Shown piece after piece: positions 24,507 to 33,474 of a DNA stretch of 64,000 bases. The notes beneath the pieces are model-generated. The model was not told where the DNA came from. It worked only from the letters and a program-made list of their open reading frames with translations, and ran no database searches. The position numbers were made by a program, and so were the translations under genes. Source of the DNA: Pedobacter sp014947265 (GTDB lineage Bacteria > Bacteroidota > Bacteroidia > Sphingobacteriales > Sphingobacteriaceae); assembly GCF_014947265.1 (NCBI RefSeq), contig NZ_JADCNK010000001.1, positions 62,001 through 126,000 of the forward strand, written 5' to 3'. How positions within the stretch are numbered: position 1 is the first letter of the stretch; the number at the start of each line of letters is the position of its first letter.

Positions 24507-24557
24507 ATATGTATTCTCCGTGGTCTGTGGTCTTCACAGATCACGGAGAATACATAT
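24507..24557 (+). terminator. Long hairpin after xylA
   Basis: ATATGTATTCTCCGTG (24507-24522) pairs perfectly with 24542-24557 (16 bp), and the stem continues inward over GTCTGTG/CACAGAT. There is no T tract, so it could be an mRNA-stabilising or attenuating structure or a dispersed repeat rather than a true terminator. Confidence 0.55.
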
Positions 24558-24602
24558 TAATTTTTGCAAAATTAAAAATTTCTCAACGCCTTTATGGGCA
24601 GG

Positions 24603-24632
24603 CATTCCATTGCGCTGCAAATTGAAATGACG
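24603..24632. repeat. Decayed half of CGTCATTTCGAC repeat
   Basis: CATTCCATTGCGCTGCA followed by TTGAAATGACG resembles the right half of 8440-8525. It lies in the 283-bp gap between xylA and the symporter; nothing else is seen there. Confidence 0.4.
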
Positions 24633-24777
24633 ATATACTTAGCTCGCCTGAGCTCAACAAACTTGAATTTTAGGAAGGTCAAATTAATAAACGTCATTTT
24701 AACATTTTTTAATTCAAAAAAAGCGGAGATTAATTTATGATTTTACTACATTTAGATTTCTAAACCAAATAAATTAA

Positions 24778-26445
24778 ATGAAAGTCACAGATTACATTAT
24801 TTTTCTAGCCTACTTTGCCATTGTAGCAATTTATGGTTTCTGGATTTACCATCGTAAAAAGCAAAAGCAGATGAGCAGCAAGGATTATTTTCTTGCAGAA
24901 GGTTCACTTACCTGGTGGGCAATTGGCACATCTTTAATTGCCTCGAACATTAGTGCCGAGCAATTTGTAGCCATGAGCGGCGATGGATTTAAAATGGGAT
25001 TAGCCATCTCTACTTACGAATGGATGGCTGCTGCAACATTGGTAATTGTTGCTACATTTTTTATTCCCGTATATCTTAAAAATAAGATCTACACCATGCC
25101 CCAATTCCTAAGTCAACGTTACAATGGTACTGTAGCCATGATTATGGCTGTGTTTTGGTTGTTATTGTATGTTGTGGTAAACTTAACCTCAATCTTATAT
25201 CTGGGTGCTTTAGCTGTAAGCAGTATTTCGGGTATTGGCTTTTGGTATTGTATGATGGGATTAGCCATTTTCTCGGTAATTATAGCATTAGGTGGTATGA
25301 AAGTAATTGGTTACACGGATGTAATCCAGGTAGCATTTTTAATTTTCGGCGGTTTAGCAACTACTTATTTAGCACTTAATTTAGTAAGTGATCATTTTGG
25401 TGGCCACGGCGTATTAGATGGTTTAGCGTTCTTAAGAGAAAAAGCACCAGACCACTTCCACATGATATTTAAGAAAGACAGTGCGAATTATGCTTCATTA
25501 CCTGGCATGACGGTATTGCTTGGTGGGATGTGGATTGTAAACTTAAACTATTGGGGTTGTAACCAGTACATCACCCAGCGTGCTTTAGGTGCTGATCTGA
25601 AAACAGCCAGAGCAGGTATTTTATTTGCGGCTTTTTTAAAACTGCTAATGCCACTAATTGTGGTGTTGCCAGGTATTGCAGTATATATGTTATACCAGGA
25701 AAAAACAGGTATTGATGTAAATTCAATGATGCCTGGCGGAGAGCTTCGCCCAGATAGAGCTTATCCTACTTTATTGAGTATTTTACCAACAGGATTAAAA
25801 GGTTTATCTTTTGCCGCTTTAACTGCAGCAATTGTTGCCTCATTAGCTGGTAAAATTAATAGTATCTCTACTATTTTTACTTTAGATATTTTTAAGAAAC
25901 ACATTAATAAGGAAGCCAGTGAGAAAAAACTGGTAAGTACCGGACGCGTAGTTGTAATTATTGCAATGGCTATCGCAATCGCTATTTCTCCCTTCTTAGG
26001 TATCGATAAAAAAGGTGGTTTCGAATTTATTCAGGAGTATACAGGTTTTGTAAGTCCAGGTATTTTTGCCATGTTTATATTGGGATTCTTCTGGAAAAAA
26101 ACCACTTCAAATGCAGCCTTATTTGCTACTATAGGTGGGTTTGGTTTATCGGTATTGTTAAAATTCTTACCAGGAATGATGGATTTGTCTTTCCTTCACG
26201 ATTTTGGATTCTCGGTAGCCAATGCAGATGGAATCTACGAAATACCTTTCTTAGATAGAATGGGAATTGTATTTGTAGTCTGTATTGTGGTAATGTTTGC
26301 CATCAGTATGTTCGAAAACAGCAAAGGTGATAAATCTAATGGTTTAGAAGTAGATTCGAGCATGTTCAAAGTTCATCCTTCTTTTGCCGTTGGATCGATA
26401 CTTGTGTTCGGAATTTTAATTGCGCTTTACTCGACTTTCTGGTAA
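24778..26445 (+). CDS. Sodium:solute symporter (SSS family), probable xylose transporter
   Basis: 555 aa with about 13-14 hydrophobic segments, typical of SGLT-like sugar symporters. Conserved features: an N-terminal DYFLAEGSLTWWAIGTSLIASNISAEQFVAMSGDGF segment, GGMKVIGYTDVIQ, NLNYWGCNQYITQRALGA, and TAAIVASLAGKINS near the Na2 site. Location after xylB-xylA, in the same direction, implies Na+-driven xylose uptake across the inner membrane; specificity is inferred from that context alone. A strong terminator follows. Confidence 0.9.
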   Translation: MKVTDYIIFLAYFAIVAIYGFWIYHRKKQKQMSSKDYFLAEGSLTWWAIGTSLIASNISAEQFVAMSGDGFKMGLAISTYEWMAAATLVIVATFFIPVYLKNKIYTMPQFLSQRYNGTVAMIMAVFWLLLYVVVNLTSILYLGALAVSSISGIGFWYCMMGLAIFSVIIALGGMKVIGYTDVIQVAFLIFGGLATTYLALNLVSDHFGGHGVLDGLAFLREKAPDHFHMIFKKDSANYASLPGMTVLLGGMWIVNLNYWGCNQYITQRALGADLKTARAGILFAAFLKLLMPLIVVLPGIAVYMLYQEKTGIDVNSMMPGGELRPDRAYPTLLSILPTGLKGLSFAALTAAIVASLAGKINSISTIFTLDIFKKHINKEASEKKLVSTGRVVVIIAMAIAIAISPFLGIDKKGGFEFIQEYTGFVSPGIFAMFILGFFWKKTTSNAALFATIGGFGLSVLLKFLPGMMDLSFLHDFGFSVANADGIYEIPFLDRMGIVFVVCIVVMFAISMFENSKGDKSNGLEVDSSMFKVHPSFAVGSILVFGILIALYSTFW

Positions 26446-26465
26446 AATTAAATCAAGAATATGCA

Positions 26466-26499
26466 AAAGGCTCGCAATGAAAGTTGCGAGCCTTTTTTT
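26466..26499 (+). terminator. Terminator of the xylose operon
   Basis: Perfect 12-bp stem AAAGGCTCGCAA (26466-26477) and TTGCGAGCCTTT (26484-26495) with a 6-nt loop and seven T in the tail. Confidence 0.93.
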
Positions 26500-26594
26500 G
26501 TACGTCTACTTGCTGGTTGTCCTCAACAACCATCTTAACTACAATCTATTTCAGTGATGGTAACATATATGGATAAATTATAACTGCCTATAGA

Positions 26595-26768
26595 TTAAAA
26601 AGAGTTTGTGACTTGTTTAGAGGTATTATGTTTAAACTCGATTTCTTCGTTAACCTTAGAGATACTCTGCGCAACGTTAAACAGGCTAGCCTCAAGAAGC
26701 ACCTTAACACCAATTATTCCGGTCGTTAACACACCAACCGACAGATAAAATTCTGCTTCAGGAAATGA
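26595..26768 (-). pseudogene. Possible remnant of a protein C-terminus
   Basis: A 57-codon open stretch, with no start codon and a TAG directly before it, ends at a TAA (26595-26597). It reads like protein: a hydrophobic segment YLSVGVLTTGIIGVKVLLE followed by a charged tail. There is no recognisable family. It may be the decayed end of a membrane protein. The rest of 26500-26817 shows no gene. Confidence 0.3.
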
Positions 26769-26817
26769 CTAGAATTAGACCAGTAAATTAGTCTTGGGCA
26801 CCAGGTAAAGAAATGAA

Positions 26818-27198
26818 TTATTGTGCGCAAGGTCCATCAGGAATTTCTTTACTAATTTTAAGCACTTTCATTACCACTAAAGTAGAATCAAAATCACTGG
26901 AAACTATACCGGTATCAGATTTCGCAAAATAACCTTCCAACTCTACGTATACCGGCTCGTATGGTTTTTCGAAGCCTAAATTGCTATAAGAAAGCTCTAA
27001 ATTTTTTACACTGTCTTTAACCCAATATTCACGCCCGTCTTCGCATAAAGTAAAGGATTTAACTTCAGGACCAAAACTATACAAACCTTTAACGGTTTTC
27101 AGATTACTTTTTTCTCCTTCGGCTTTATCGTTCCTACAAGCTGTAACGGCTACGCCAAGGAGCACAACGAGTACAATTGCTTGCTTAAATAACTTCAT
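26818..27198 (-). CDS. Small lipoprotein, NlpE C-terminal OB-like
   Basis: 126 aa with a lipoprotein signal (VAVTACRN; Cys about residue 21). The mature part has GLYSFGPEVKSFTLCEDGREYWV and later PVYVELEGYF, which recalls the C-terminal OB domain of the envelope stress sensor NlpE (a Cys-containing xFxxC-x-GxxY strand, then an L-G-Y strand). The resemblance is by eye and not strong. A second Cys lies at the C-terminus (GPCAQ), so a disulfide is possible. It starts 1 bp after the stop of the upstream permease gene and is probably co-transcribed with it. Confidence 0.7.
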   Translation of the reverse strand: MKLFKQAIVLVVLLGVAVTACRNDKAEGEKSNLKTVKGLYSFGPEVKSFTLCEDGREYWVKDSVKNLELSYSNLGFEKPYEPVYVELEGYFAKSDTGIVSSDFDSTLVVMKVLKISKEIPDGPCAQ

Positions 27199-27199
27199 T

Positions 27200-28435
27200 T
27201 TATATAGTTTGATTAATTTGATCTATCTTTTTAACACTTAAATTGGATGACAAAGCAGATGCCAAAAATGAGAAGATACCTACCGTAACAAAAACTAAAA
27301 CAAAATCTTTCCATTTTAGCGCAATCGGATAAGAACTTACCAGTGTTTTGTTTACTTCATCGCCCATTTTAATTAAACCATAGGTATGCTGAAAATAGTA
27401 AAATATCACACCTATAATTAAACCCAATACGCAGCCAGACATGGTGATCATCATGCCTTCAAATAAAAATATACGTTTGATTAAATTCTTGCCTGCGCCT
27501 AAACTGCTCAGAATGGCAACATCCTTTACCTTATCAATTACTAACATGGTTAACGACCCTATGATATTAAATATAGCAATAATCAGGATAAAAGTAAGAA
27601 TAATATATACTGCCCATTTTTCGGTATTTAAAATGTGGTAGAGTGATTTATTTTGTTCAGCCTGATTTCTGACTTCATAATCTTTACCAGCCTTTTCGAT
27701 TATTTCCTTTTTAAAATCGTCTACGTCGATACCTGGCTGGAGATTGATCTCAATAGCAGACACATTTTGATCTTCTCCGAGCAGTTCGCGGGCAAAATTG
27801 AGAGGAACGATAATACCATTGTCGAAATCTTGCTGCACCTCAAAAACGCCGCTCACCCGGATATTCTTTACCACAAAATCGTCGGCCGGATTTATGGTAT
27901 TTGCTGCGATATCTTTCTTTGGCGAATAAATTTCCAGCTCTGTAAATGGATCAACAGTATTTACTGCCAGATAACTTTGTAAAGCAGAACCAATTACCGC
28001 ATTATCGCCGCTCCTGTTGTGTAATATAAAATGGCCTTCTTTAATGGTACTATCTAATTTACTGTTCTTCAAATAGTCTGAACTTACCCCTTTAACCATT
28101 CCAACAGCTTGCTTGTTGTTGTATTTTAGTAAAGCATTTTCTTGCAGCACCTCAGTAAAAGCGGCAACATCTTTATTTTTTCTGAGCTGATTAAAATAGC
28201 TTGTATTTGGATCAAAGGTTTTCCCCTTAGCTGGTGTAATGGCAATTTGTGGGGTAATGGTATCGAACATATTCAATACCACTGTTTCTAAACCGTTAAA
28301 TACCGAAAGGATAATAATCAAAGCAGCGCTACCAACCATTACACCTACCATAGATATGCCCGATATCAGGTTAATGGCATTGGTTGATTTCTTGGCAAAA
28401 AGATACCTTTTAGCAATATAAAACGATGTATTCAC
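27200..28435 (-). CDS. LolC/LolE-type FtsX-like permease
   Basis: 411 aa from a GTG at 28435. One transmembrane helix near the N-terminus (about 22-45), a long periplasmic domain (about 50-265) and three C-terminal helices (about 270-405): the MacB/FtsX-like layout of lipoprotein-releasing permeases. The N-terminus (YIAKRYLFAKKSTNAINLISGISMVGV) is the typical LolC/E start. A LolD-type ATPase is not next to it. It probably helps sort lipoproteins to the outer membrane. A TATCTTTG box ends 5 nt before the GTG, which suggests a leaderless mRNA. Confidence 0.86.
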   Translation of the reverse strand: MNTSFYIAKRYLFAKKSTNAINLISGISMVGVMVGSAALIIILSVFNGLETVVLNMFDTITPQIAITPAKGKTFDPNTSYFNQLRKNKDVAAFTEVLQENALLKYNNKQAVGMVKGVSSDYLKNSKLDSTIKEGHFILHNRSGDNAVIGSALQSYLAVNTVDPFTELEIYSPKKDIAANTINPADDFVVKNIRVSGVFEVQQDFDNGIIVPLNFARELLGEDQNVSAIEINLQPGIDVDDFKKEIIEKAGKDYEVRNQAEQNKSLYHILNTEKWAVYIILTFILIIAIFNIIGSLTMLVIDKVKDVAILSSLGAGKNLIKRIFLFEGMMITMSGCVLGLIIGVIFYYFQHTYGLIKMGDEVNKTLVSSYPIALKWKDFVLVFVTVGIFSFLASALSSNLSVKKIDQINQTI

Positions 28436-28440
28436 GCTGG

Positions 28441-28448
28441 CAAAGATA
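28441..28448 (-). promoter_or_regulatory. -7 box directly before the permease GTG
   Basis: TATCTTTG on the minus strand fits TAnnTTTG, 5 nt before the GTG at 28435. Confidence 0.45.
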
Positions 28449-28455
28449 GGTAAAA

Positions 28456-28532
28456 TGTAAGATGGCAGTGATGTAAGATGGAATATTTAAGATGGGTATT
28501 ACATCATCCCTCTTCCATTGTACATCTTCCAT
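28456..28532. repeat. AAGATGG-type repeat cluster
   Basis: AAGATGG occurs at 28459-28465, 28475-28481 and 28489-28495; inverted relatives (CATCTTCCATC) lie at 28523-28533. It fills the gap between the MBL gene and the permease. Confidence 0.6.
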
Positions 28533-29170
28533 CAAAAAAACGGATTGTTTTGTTTTTCAAAACCAATGCTGGTAGCTGGTCCGTGGCCAGGATAAACTTT
28601 GGTTTCATCAGGTAATACAAAAAGTTTATCGGAAATGTTTTGGATTAATTGCTGATGGTTGCCTCCTGGAAGATCGGTACGGCCAATACTGCCATAAAAA
28701 AGCACATCTCCACCAATTAATATATCATCAGCAGCACTGTAAAAACAAAGATGTGCAGGAGAATGCCCGGGAGCAAAAATTAATGTCAATTTGCTATTGC
28801 CAAAAGAAATCGTTCCTGTTTCTGGCAAAAAGGTATCTGGCAAAGGGGATACTTCATATCGGGTAAAACCCATTGATGGTGCATAACCGGGAACGGCATT
28901 TAAAACTGGCAATTCGCCCTGATGAAACTGTGGTTTTAAGCCATAGGTATCGAACACAAATTTATTGCCGAAAACATGATCGAGATGACAATGTGTATTG
29001 AGTAACAAAACAGGTTTTAAGCCTTCGTGTTTGATGAAAGCTGCCAATTCATTTTGCTCAAAACTTTCGTACATGCCCGGATCGATAATGACACATTCTT
29101 TGGTTTCATCGTAAAGCACGTAGGTATTTTCACTATAAGCGTTAAAGGTGAAGGTTTTTATTGTAATCAT
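28532..29170 (-). CDS. MBL fold hydrolase, glyoxalase II-like
   Basis: 212 aa. Metallo-beta-lactamase fold: NTHCHLDHVFG (about residues 58-68, metal ligands H-H-D-H), GHSPAHLCF, IGGDVLF (bridging Asp) and VYPGHGP (final His). The size and the GDVLFYGSIGRTDLPGG segment match the YcbL-like glyoxalase II group, which lacks the long C-terminal domain of GloB. A thioester or similar substrate is likely; no more can be said. Leftward, 47 bp downstream of gldD. Confidence 0.88.
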   Translation of the reverse strand: MITIKTFTFNAYSENTYVLYDETKECVIIDPGMYESFEQNELAAFIKHEGLKPVLLLNTHCHLDHVFGNKFVFDTYGLKPQFHQGELPVLNAVPGYAPSMGFTRYEVSPLPDTFLPETGTISFGNSKLTLIFAPGHSPAHLCFYSAADDILIGGDVLFYGSIGRTDLPGGNHQQLIQNISDKLFVLPDETKVYPGHGPATSIGFEKQNNPFF

Positions 29171-29217
29171 AAATTTTAGAAAAACCTGCTTTCAAGGGCA
29201 GGATAACAAATAATAAA

Positions 29218-29805
29218 TTAATTTTTCCACCTAAAGGTAGAAATCAGGGTATCGATATCCTTTTTAATAAATTTAACAACAGGCTCAATGGAATCGTATT
29301 GTGGGCGTTCATTAAAATATAAAGCTCCTCTAAAATAATGCCTGGCACTATCGGTTAAAAAAAACTGGACGGAAGAAGCCGTATTCCCTTCAATGGCGTA
29401 ATAAATACCATAAACTTTGTGATCAGGAAAATTGATGATTTTTTGATCAATTGCGCTTGCTTTTATCGTATGTTTAAAGGCAAGTTTTCGTGCATCTTCT
29501 ACCATTTCGTCATATTCGACTTTACCTGAAACATCGTAATAGGTTAAATGCAAAAAGCCATTAAACTGTTTAAAGTGTAAATTGTACCAGTTTTTTTGGG
29601 CATCACGGCTTTGATCCTGCTCTACCGCAGCATAAGTAGGGTATTTGAACGTAAAGGGAACAGGTTTGGTAAATGTGATGTAGTCCTTTTTAGGAAAAAT
29701 AATCCTGAAATAGGCTTTTGGCTTCGGACTATAATCATGGTTCTGACAAGCTGTTATGAATAAAAGCAGTACAAATGGAACACAGATCAGTTGTTTAAGT
29801 TTCAT
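29218..29805 (-). CDS. gldD: Gliding motility lipoprotein GldD
   Basis: 195 aa lipoprotein (LFITACQN; Cys about residue 20). It matches GldD along its length: PKPKAYFRIIFP after the signal, KNWYNLHFKQFNGFLHLTYYD, and the conserved HYFRGALYFNERPQYDSIEPV near the end. GldD is required for gliding and the type 9 secretion machinery in Flavobacterium, though its exact role is unclear and homologues exist in non-gliding relatives. The gene is not beside other gld genes here. Confidence 0.88.
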   Translation of the reverse strand: MKLKQLICVPFVLLLFITACQNHDYSPKPKAYFRIIFPKKDYITFTKPVPFTFKYPTYAAVEQDQSRDAQKNWYNLHFKQFNGFLHLTYYDVSGKVEYDEMVEDARKLAFKHTIKASAIDQKIINFPDHKVYGIYYAIEGNTASSVQFFLTDSARHYFRGALYFNERPQYDSIEPVVKFIKKDIDTLISTFRWKN

Positions 29806-29880
29806 AGCATTTTATCGAAGATTGTTTCCCCCGAAAAGTTGGGGCAGGCTGTCGTTCCTGCTGCAAAACGGTAAGTTAAA

Positions 29881-30624
29881 TTATTTATTCCAGATTGCCC
29901 AGGCTTTTTCTGCTTGTTTGTACAGCATTTCCAAACCATTTTTAATTGCGGCACCACGTTCGGCAGCTTTAGCCAAAAATGCGGTCTCCAGTGGATTGTA
30001 AACTAAATCGTAAGCTAAAAACCCAGGTCCAAGCAAACTGTAATCAATTTCTGGAAAGGTATCTACATTTGGCGACATTCCGAGTGGGGTGGTATTGATC
30101 AATAACTGGTGTGAAGCTAAAATCTCTGCTGTAATTTCTGAATATAGAATAGCATCAGGAACAGCTGTCCGGACCACAACCTGATATTGGATATTTAACT
30201 TTTCTAAAACATATTTTACAGCTTTAGCCGCGCCACCATCGCCAAAAACAAGTGCTTTTGTATGTTGCGGCTTTAACAATGGCTTTAGCGATTCTTCAAA
30301 GCCATACGCATCGGTATTATAACCTTTTAAATAGGTTGCGCCTTCAAAGGTTTTGATTGAAATACAATTTACAGCACCAATTTTTTCTGCAGCTTCATCT
30401 ACTTCATTTAAATAGCATAGCACATTAACTTTATGTGGAATAGTTACATTAAGGCCACATAATGATGGGTTTTCACTCAGCAGATCGGGCAGTGATTTAA
30501 TATCGGCGATGGGAAAAAGCTCGTATTGATGATCGGCTATGCCCTCATTTTGAAACTTTTCTGTGAAATATTTTTTCGAGAAAGAATGAGAAAGTGGGTA
30601 CCCGATTAAGCCGTATGTTTTCAT
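29881..30624 (-). CDS. aroE: Shikimate dehydrogenase
   Basis: 247 aa, slightly shorter than E. coli AroE. Reduces 3-dehydroshikimate to shikimate with NADPH. The substrate site is GYPLSHSFSKKYF (residues 6-18) and GLNVTIPHKVNV with catalytic Lys (about residues 58-69); the NADP site is FGDGGAAKAVKYVL. The C-terminal NGLEMLYKQAEKAWAIW is typical. 83 bp separate it from the phosphosulfolactate synthase gene upstream, and gldD lies downstream. Confidence 0.94.
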   Translation of the reverse strand: MKTYGLIGYPLSHSFSKKYFTEKFQNEGIADHQYELFPIADIKSLPDLLSENPSLCGLNVTIPHKVNVLCYLNEVDEAAEKIGAVNCISIKTFEGATYLKGYNTDAYGFEESLKPLLKPQHTKALVFGDGGAAKAVKYVLEKLNIQYQVVVRTAVPDAILYSEITAEILASHQLLINTTPLGMSPNVDTFPEIDYSLLGPGFLAYDLVYNPLETAFLAKAAERGAAIKNGLEMLYKQAEKAWAIWNK

Positions 30625-30707
30625 ATTGATATAATAAGCAAACCTTACAGGTTTTTGAAATCTGTAAGGTTTATTTAACTATGCGCTTAGCAATGACGAT
30701 TTTGTCT

Positions 30708-31475
30708 TTATTTTACCTGGTTCAGGAAAAAGTCGAAAGTGTCTCCACGTAATCCTAAACGAATGGTTTCTAAAGGAATTACTTCTGCCGGGGCAATATT
30801 ACCAAGGTTTACGTTGCTACCAATTAATTTAATAAACCAAACCTGCTGTTCTTTTTGAGGGGCTTCCCAAATAATGGTTTCTTCAGGAATCTGGGTTAAA
30901 ATTTCATCAACCAATCCTTCCCTAACTTCGCCGCTTCCACGGTAAATACCTACATTACCACCTTCTCGGGCTTCGGCAATTACTTTCCACGAACCTGCCT
31001 CAATTTCAGCCTTCATTAATTTAATCCACTTATATGGCGCAAATATCTTAGCGGCATCTTTACTGCCTACTTCGGAAATAACAGTTACCTGTTTAGACAG
31101 TTCGCGGATAAACTCACATTTTTTATCGTGCTCAATTTCGATAGAACCATCAGAAACTTCTGCATATTCCATCCCGTATTGATCTAAAACACGTTGATAA
31201 TCTGAAAACTGGTTACGGATAATAAAGGCTTCAAATAATGTTCCACCGAAATAGGTAGGAATGCCTGCACTTTTATATAAAGCTAATTTTTCTTTAAGCT
31301 TCGGTGTTACGTGTGATGTTGCCCAACCTAATTTTACGATATCTGTATGTACGCCGGCAACTTCAATAAAATCTTCAACCTGGCGCAGGCTCAATCCCTT
31401 ATCCATAACCATTGTTAAGCCTTTTTGGCGTGGTTTAGCTGGACGTTCGGGAACGTTTAATAATGGATAATTCAT
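30708..31475 (-). CDS. Phosphosulfolactate synthase (ComA-type)
   Basis: 255 aa. ComA adds sulfite to phosphoenolpyruvate, giving (R)-phospho-3-sulfolactate, the first step to coenzyme M in archaea. The TIM-barrel family pattern is strong: KGLTMVMDKGLSLRQVEDF, DIVKLGWATSH, YFGGTLFEAFII, EVSDGSIEI, EVGSKDAAK and the phosphate-binding AREGGNVGIY. Bacteroidota do not make coenzyme M; the enzyme may feed sulfolactate or cysteate made for sulfonolipids. No comB or comC gene is nearby. Length and motifs are normal, so catalytic activity is likely. Confidence 0.88.
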   Translation of the reverse strand: MNYPLLNVPERPAKPRQKGLTMVMDKGLSLRQVEDFIEVAGVHTDIVKLGWATSHVTPKLKEKLALYKSAGIPTYFGGTLFEAFIIRNQFSDYQRVLDQYGMEYAEVSDGSIEIEHDKKCEFIRELSKQVTVISEVGSKDAAKIFAPYKWIKLMKAEIEAGSWKVIAEAREGGNVGIYRGSGEVREGLVDEILTQIPEETIIWEAPQKEQQVWFIKLIGSNVNLGNIAPAEVIPLETIRLGLRGDTFDFFLNQVK

Positions 31476-31535
31476 ATGCGTACAAAAGTGAAAAAAATTT
31501 TGAGATTTATTTGTTAAATTTTTCCCACAAGGTCG

Positions 31536-32939
31536 TTACCTTATATATCTGTTTATAACGGTCAAAATGGCACTATTATCCTGCAATTGCGGTAAATATT
31601 CAAATAGAATATAGTGTTTTTCCGGGTCGGTTGTTAAAGCCGTTTCCAAATATCCCAGTGCATCGCTATAATTCCCCTGGGCAAAAAGATAGGCTACCAT
31701 TCGGTAATACAGTTCTGCTGCTTCCGGATTATTCTTAATCGCCTCGGCCATTGTTTCCGATGCTTCCAGTAATTTTCCCTGCTCGTAAAGCACGGTACTA
31801 AAATCTAACCAGGCTTCAATATCCAGGGGATTATACTCCAATACCTTTTCGTACGCTTCGATCGATTCATCAATCTGACCTAATTTATAATAAGCATCGG
31901 CCATAGCAAACCAGAAATCAGGGTTCTCGGCCTCTAAATCGATCGCCTTTTTATAAAAGTGCAACGATTCGAAATAACGTTCTTCAAAATTCAGTGTAAC
32001 ACCAATCCCAAACCAGGCATCTGCCATTTTAGGATCCATTTTTACCGACTTTTTATAATAAGAACGGGCTTCGTCCATTTTTTCCAGTTTCTCGCAACAT
32101 TCGCCAATAGCACAATAAGTGTCGGCATTAGGCTGTTCGTATTCGAAAGTCTGTTTATAAACCTCTATCGCCTCATCGTATTTATCCAGCTGTACAAGCG
32201 CATTTCCTTTGTTAAAATAAGCAGAACTGAAATCTTCTTTGATTAATATTGCATAATCATAAGCGTCAATCGCTTTTTCGAAAAGGTTCAACTTGTGGAA
32301 ACTATTGCCCAAATTGTACCAGGCGGCATAAGAATATGGATCGGTATCGATGTATTGCTGGTAAAACTTAATACTTTCTTCTTGTTTATCTAATACATCA
32401 TAACAGAAAGCCAGCTCATATAAACCATCCTGATTCTCCATATTCTGCTCTAAACTAAGCTTAATATAGGTAATGGCGCTTTCATAATCACTCATGCTCT
32501 GGTAAACATAAGCCATCTGTAATAAAATCTCATCCGTACTCTCGGCCAGTCCCAAAGCTTTTTCATAATTTTCCAAAGCCTCGTCAAAACGTTCGGTATT
32601 TTGGAAAATATTACCGCGAAGCAAATAAATATCTGGTTCAGACGGTTCTAAAAGCTCGGCCTTTTGCAAGGCAATAAAAGCATTTTCGTTGTTATTGGTT
32701 AGGATGTAAAGATGAGCCTGTTTAATTAAAAATACTGTTGCATAGGGGTGTTGACTGATTGCAAAATCAACTACCTGCAAAGCTTTGACCGGATCATTTT
32801 TCTCAATGTAGAAATCTACAATGTATTCGAAAGCCCCTGCATCGAAGAAATACTGATCCTGGTTCCGGAGCATTTCTTCGTAACGTTCAACCGAGCGTTG
32901 TGCATCTTCGTTGGATTCAAAAAAGAATTCTTCTTCCAT
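31536..32939 (-). CDS. Tetratricopeptide repeat protein
   Basis: 467 aa, acidic, built almost wholly of about 12 TPR units (for instance DIYLLRGNIFQNTERFDEALENYEKAL, AWYNLGNSFHKLNLFEKAIDAYDYAI, DFWFAMADAYYKLGQIDESIEAYEKVLEYNP). No signal peptide is seen, so a cytosolic scaffold is likely. No catalytic domain. The partner is unknown, and it is separated by 60 bp from the ComA-type gene. Confidence 0.88.
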   Translation of the reverse strand: MEEEFFFESNEDAQRSVERYEEMLRNQDQYFFDAGAFEYIVDFYIEKNDPVKALQVVDFAISQHPYATVFLIKQAHLYILTNNNENAFIALQKAELLEPSEPDIYLLRGNIFQNTERFDEALENYEKALGLAESTDEILLQMAYVYQSMSDYESAITYIKLSLEQNMENQDGLYELAFCYDVLDKQEESIKFYQQYIDTDPYSYAAWYNLGNSFHKLNLFEKAIDAYDYAILIKEDFSSAYFNKGNALVQLDKYDEAIEVYKQTFEYEQPNADTYCAIGECCEKLEKMDEARSYYKKSVKMDPKMADAWFGIGVTLNFEERYFESLHFYKKAIDLEAENPDFWFAMADAYYKLGQIDESIEAYEKVLEYNPLDIEAWLDFSTVLYEQGKLLEASETMAEAIKNNPEAAELYYRMVAYLFAQGNYSDALGYLETALTTDPEKHYILFEYLPQLQDNSAILTVINRYIR

Positions 32940-33189
32940 ATATTATACTATTAAAGAACCGTGCCAATTAGCAGAAAAACACATGATAAGTTTACCAATT
33001 TTAATTATCCGTTTTTAAAATAATTATTAACATAAACCTGTTAAAACAGCGTAAATAGCTGACTATAAAGCGTATTAACTGTGATTAAGATGTGTGGATA
33101 ATCGATAGATTTTTTTGCAACATCGCGGTTCCTTTTCCCTTCTTTACAAAAATACTATAAATTTATGGCATATACGTAATTAAGAAGTC

Positions 33190-33279
33190 ATGAAAGGATT
33201 AGCCATTTTCATCCTGTTTTTGCTCTGTTTTGCTACAAATACATTTGCACAAAGATTGGCAGATTATTTATATTCTTGA
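33190..33279 (+). pseudogene. Orphan signal-peptide ORF, probable gene remnant
   Basis: 29 codons from ATG 33190 to TGA 33279. The first 20 residues are a textbook Sec signal peptide ending TFAQ; only nine residues follow. The rest of the gene seems to have been lost, and a CGTCATTGCG repeat begins 79 bp downstream. It could instead encode a very small secreted peptide, which I think less likely. The 250 bp before it (32940-33189) hold no other gene. Confidence 0.45.
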
Positions 33280-33358
33280 TACAAGGAGAAAAGAGGGGTG
33301 GAACTAATGGTTGTTTAGGACTCAAAGATTTTATTGCAGGTCAGGCTATCATAGAATT

Positions 33359-33459
33359 CGTCATTGCGAGGAGGTACGACGAAGCAATCTTACTACTATG
33401 GGTTATAGCGATCGTTGTAAGATTGCTTCGTCGGCTGAAAAAGCCTTCCCGCAATGACG
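33359..33459. repeat. CGTCATTGCGAGG palindromic repeat, complete
   Basis: A 101-bp element starting CGTCATTGCGAGG and ending CCGCAATGACG, with inner GAAGCAATCTTA and TAAGATTGCTTC arms. The left half recurs at 39934-39966. Confidence 0.85.
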
Positions 33460-33474
33460 AATTGTTAATATTAT

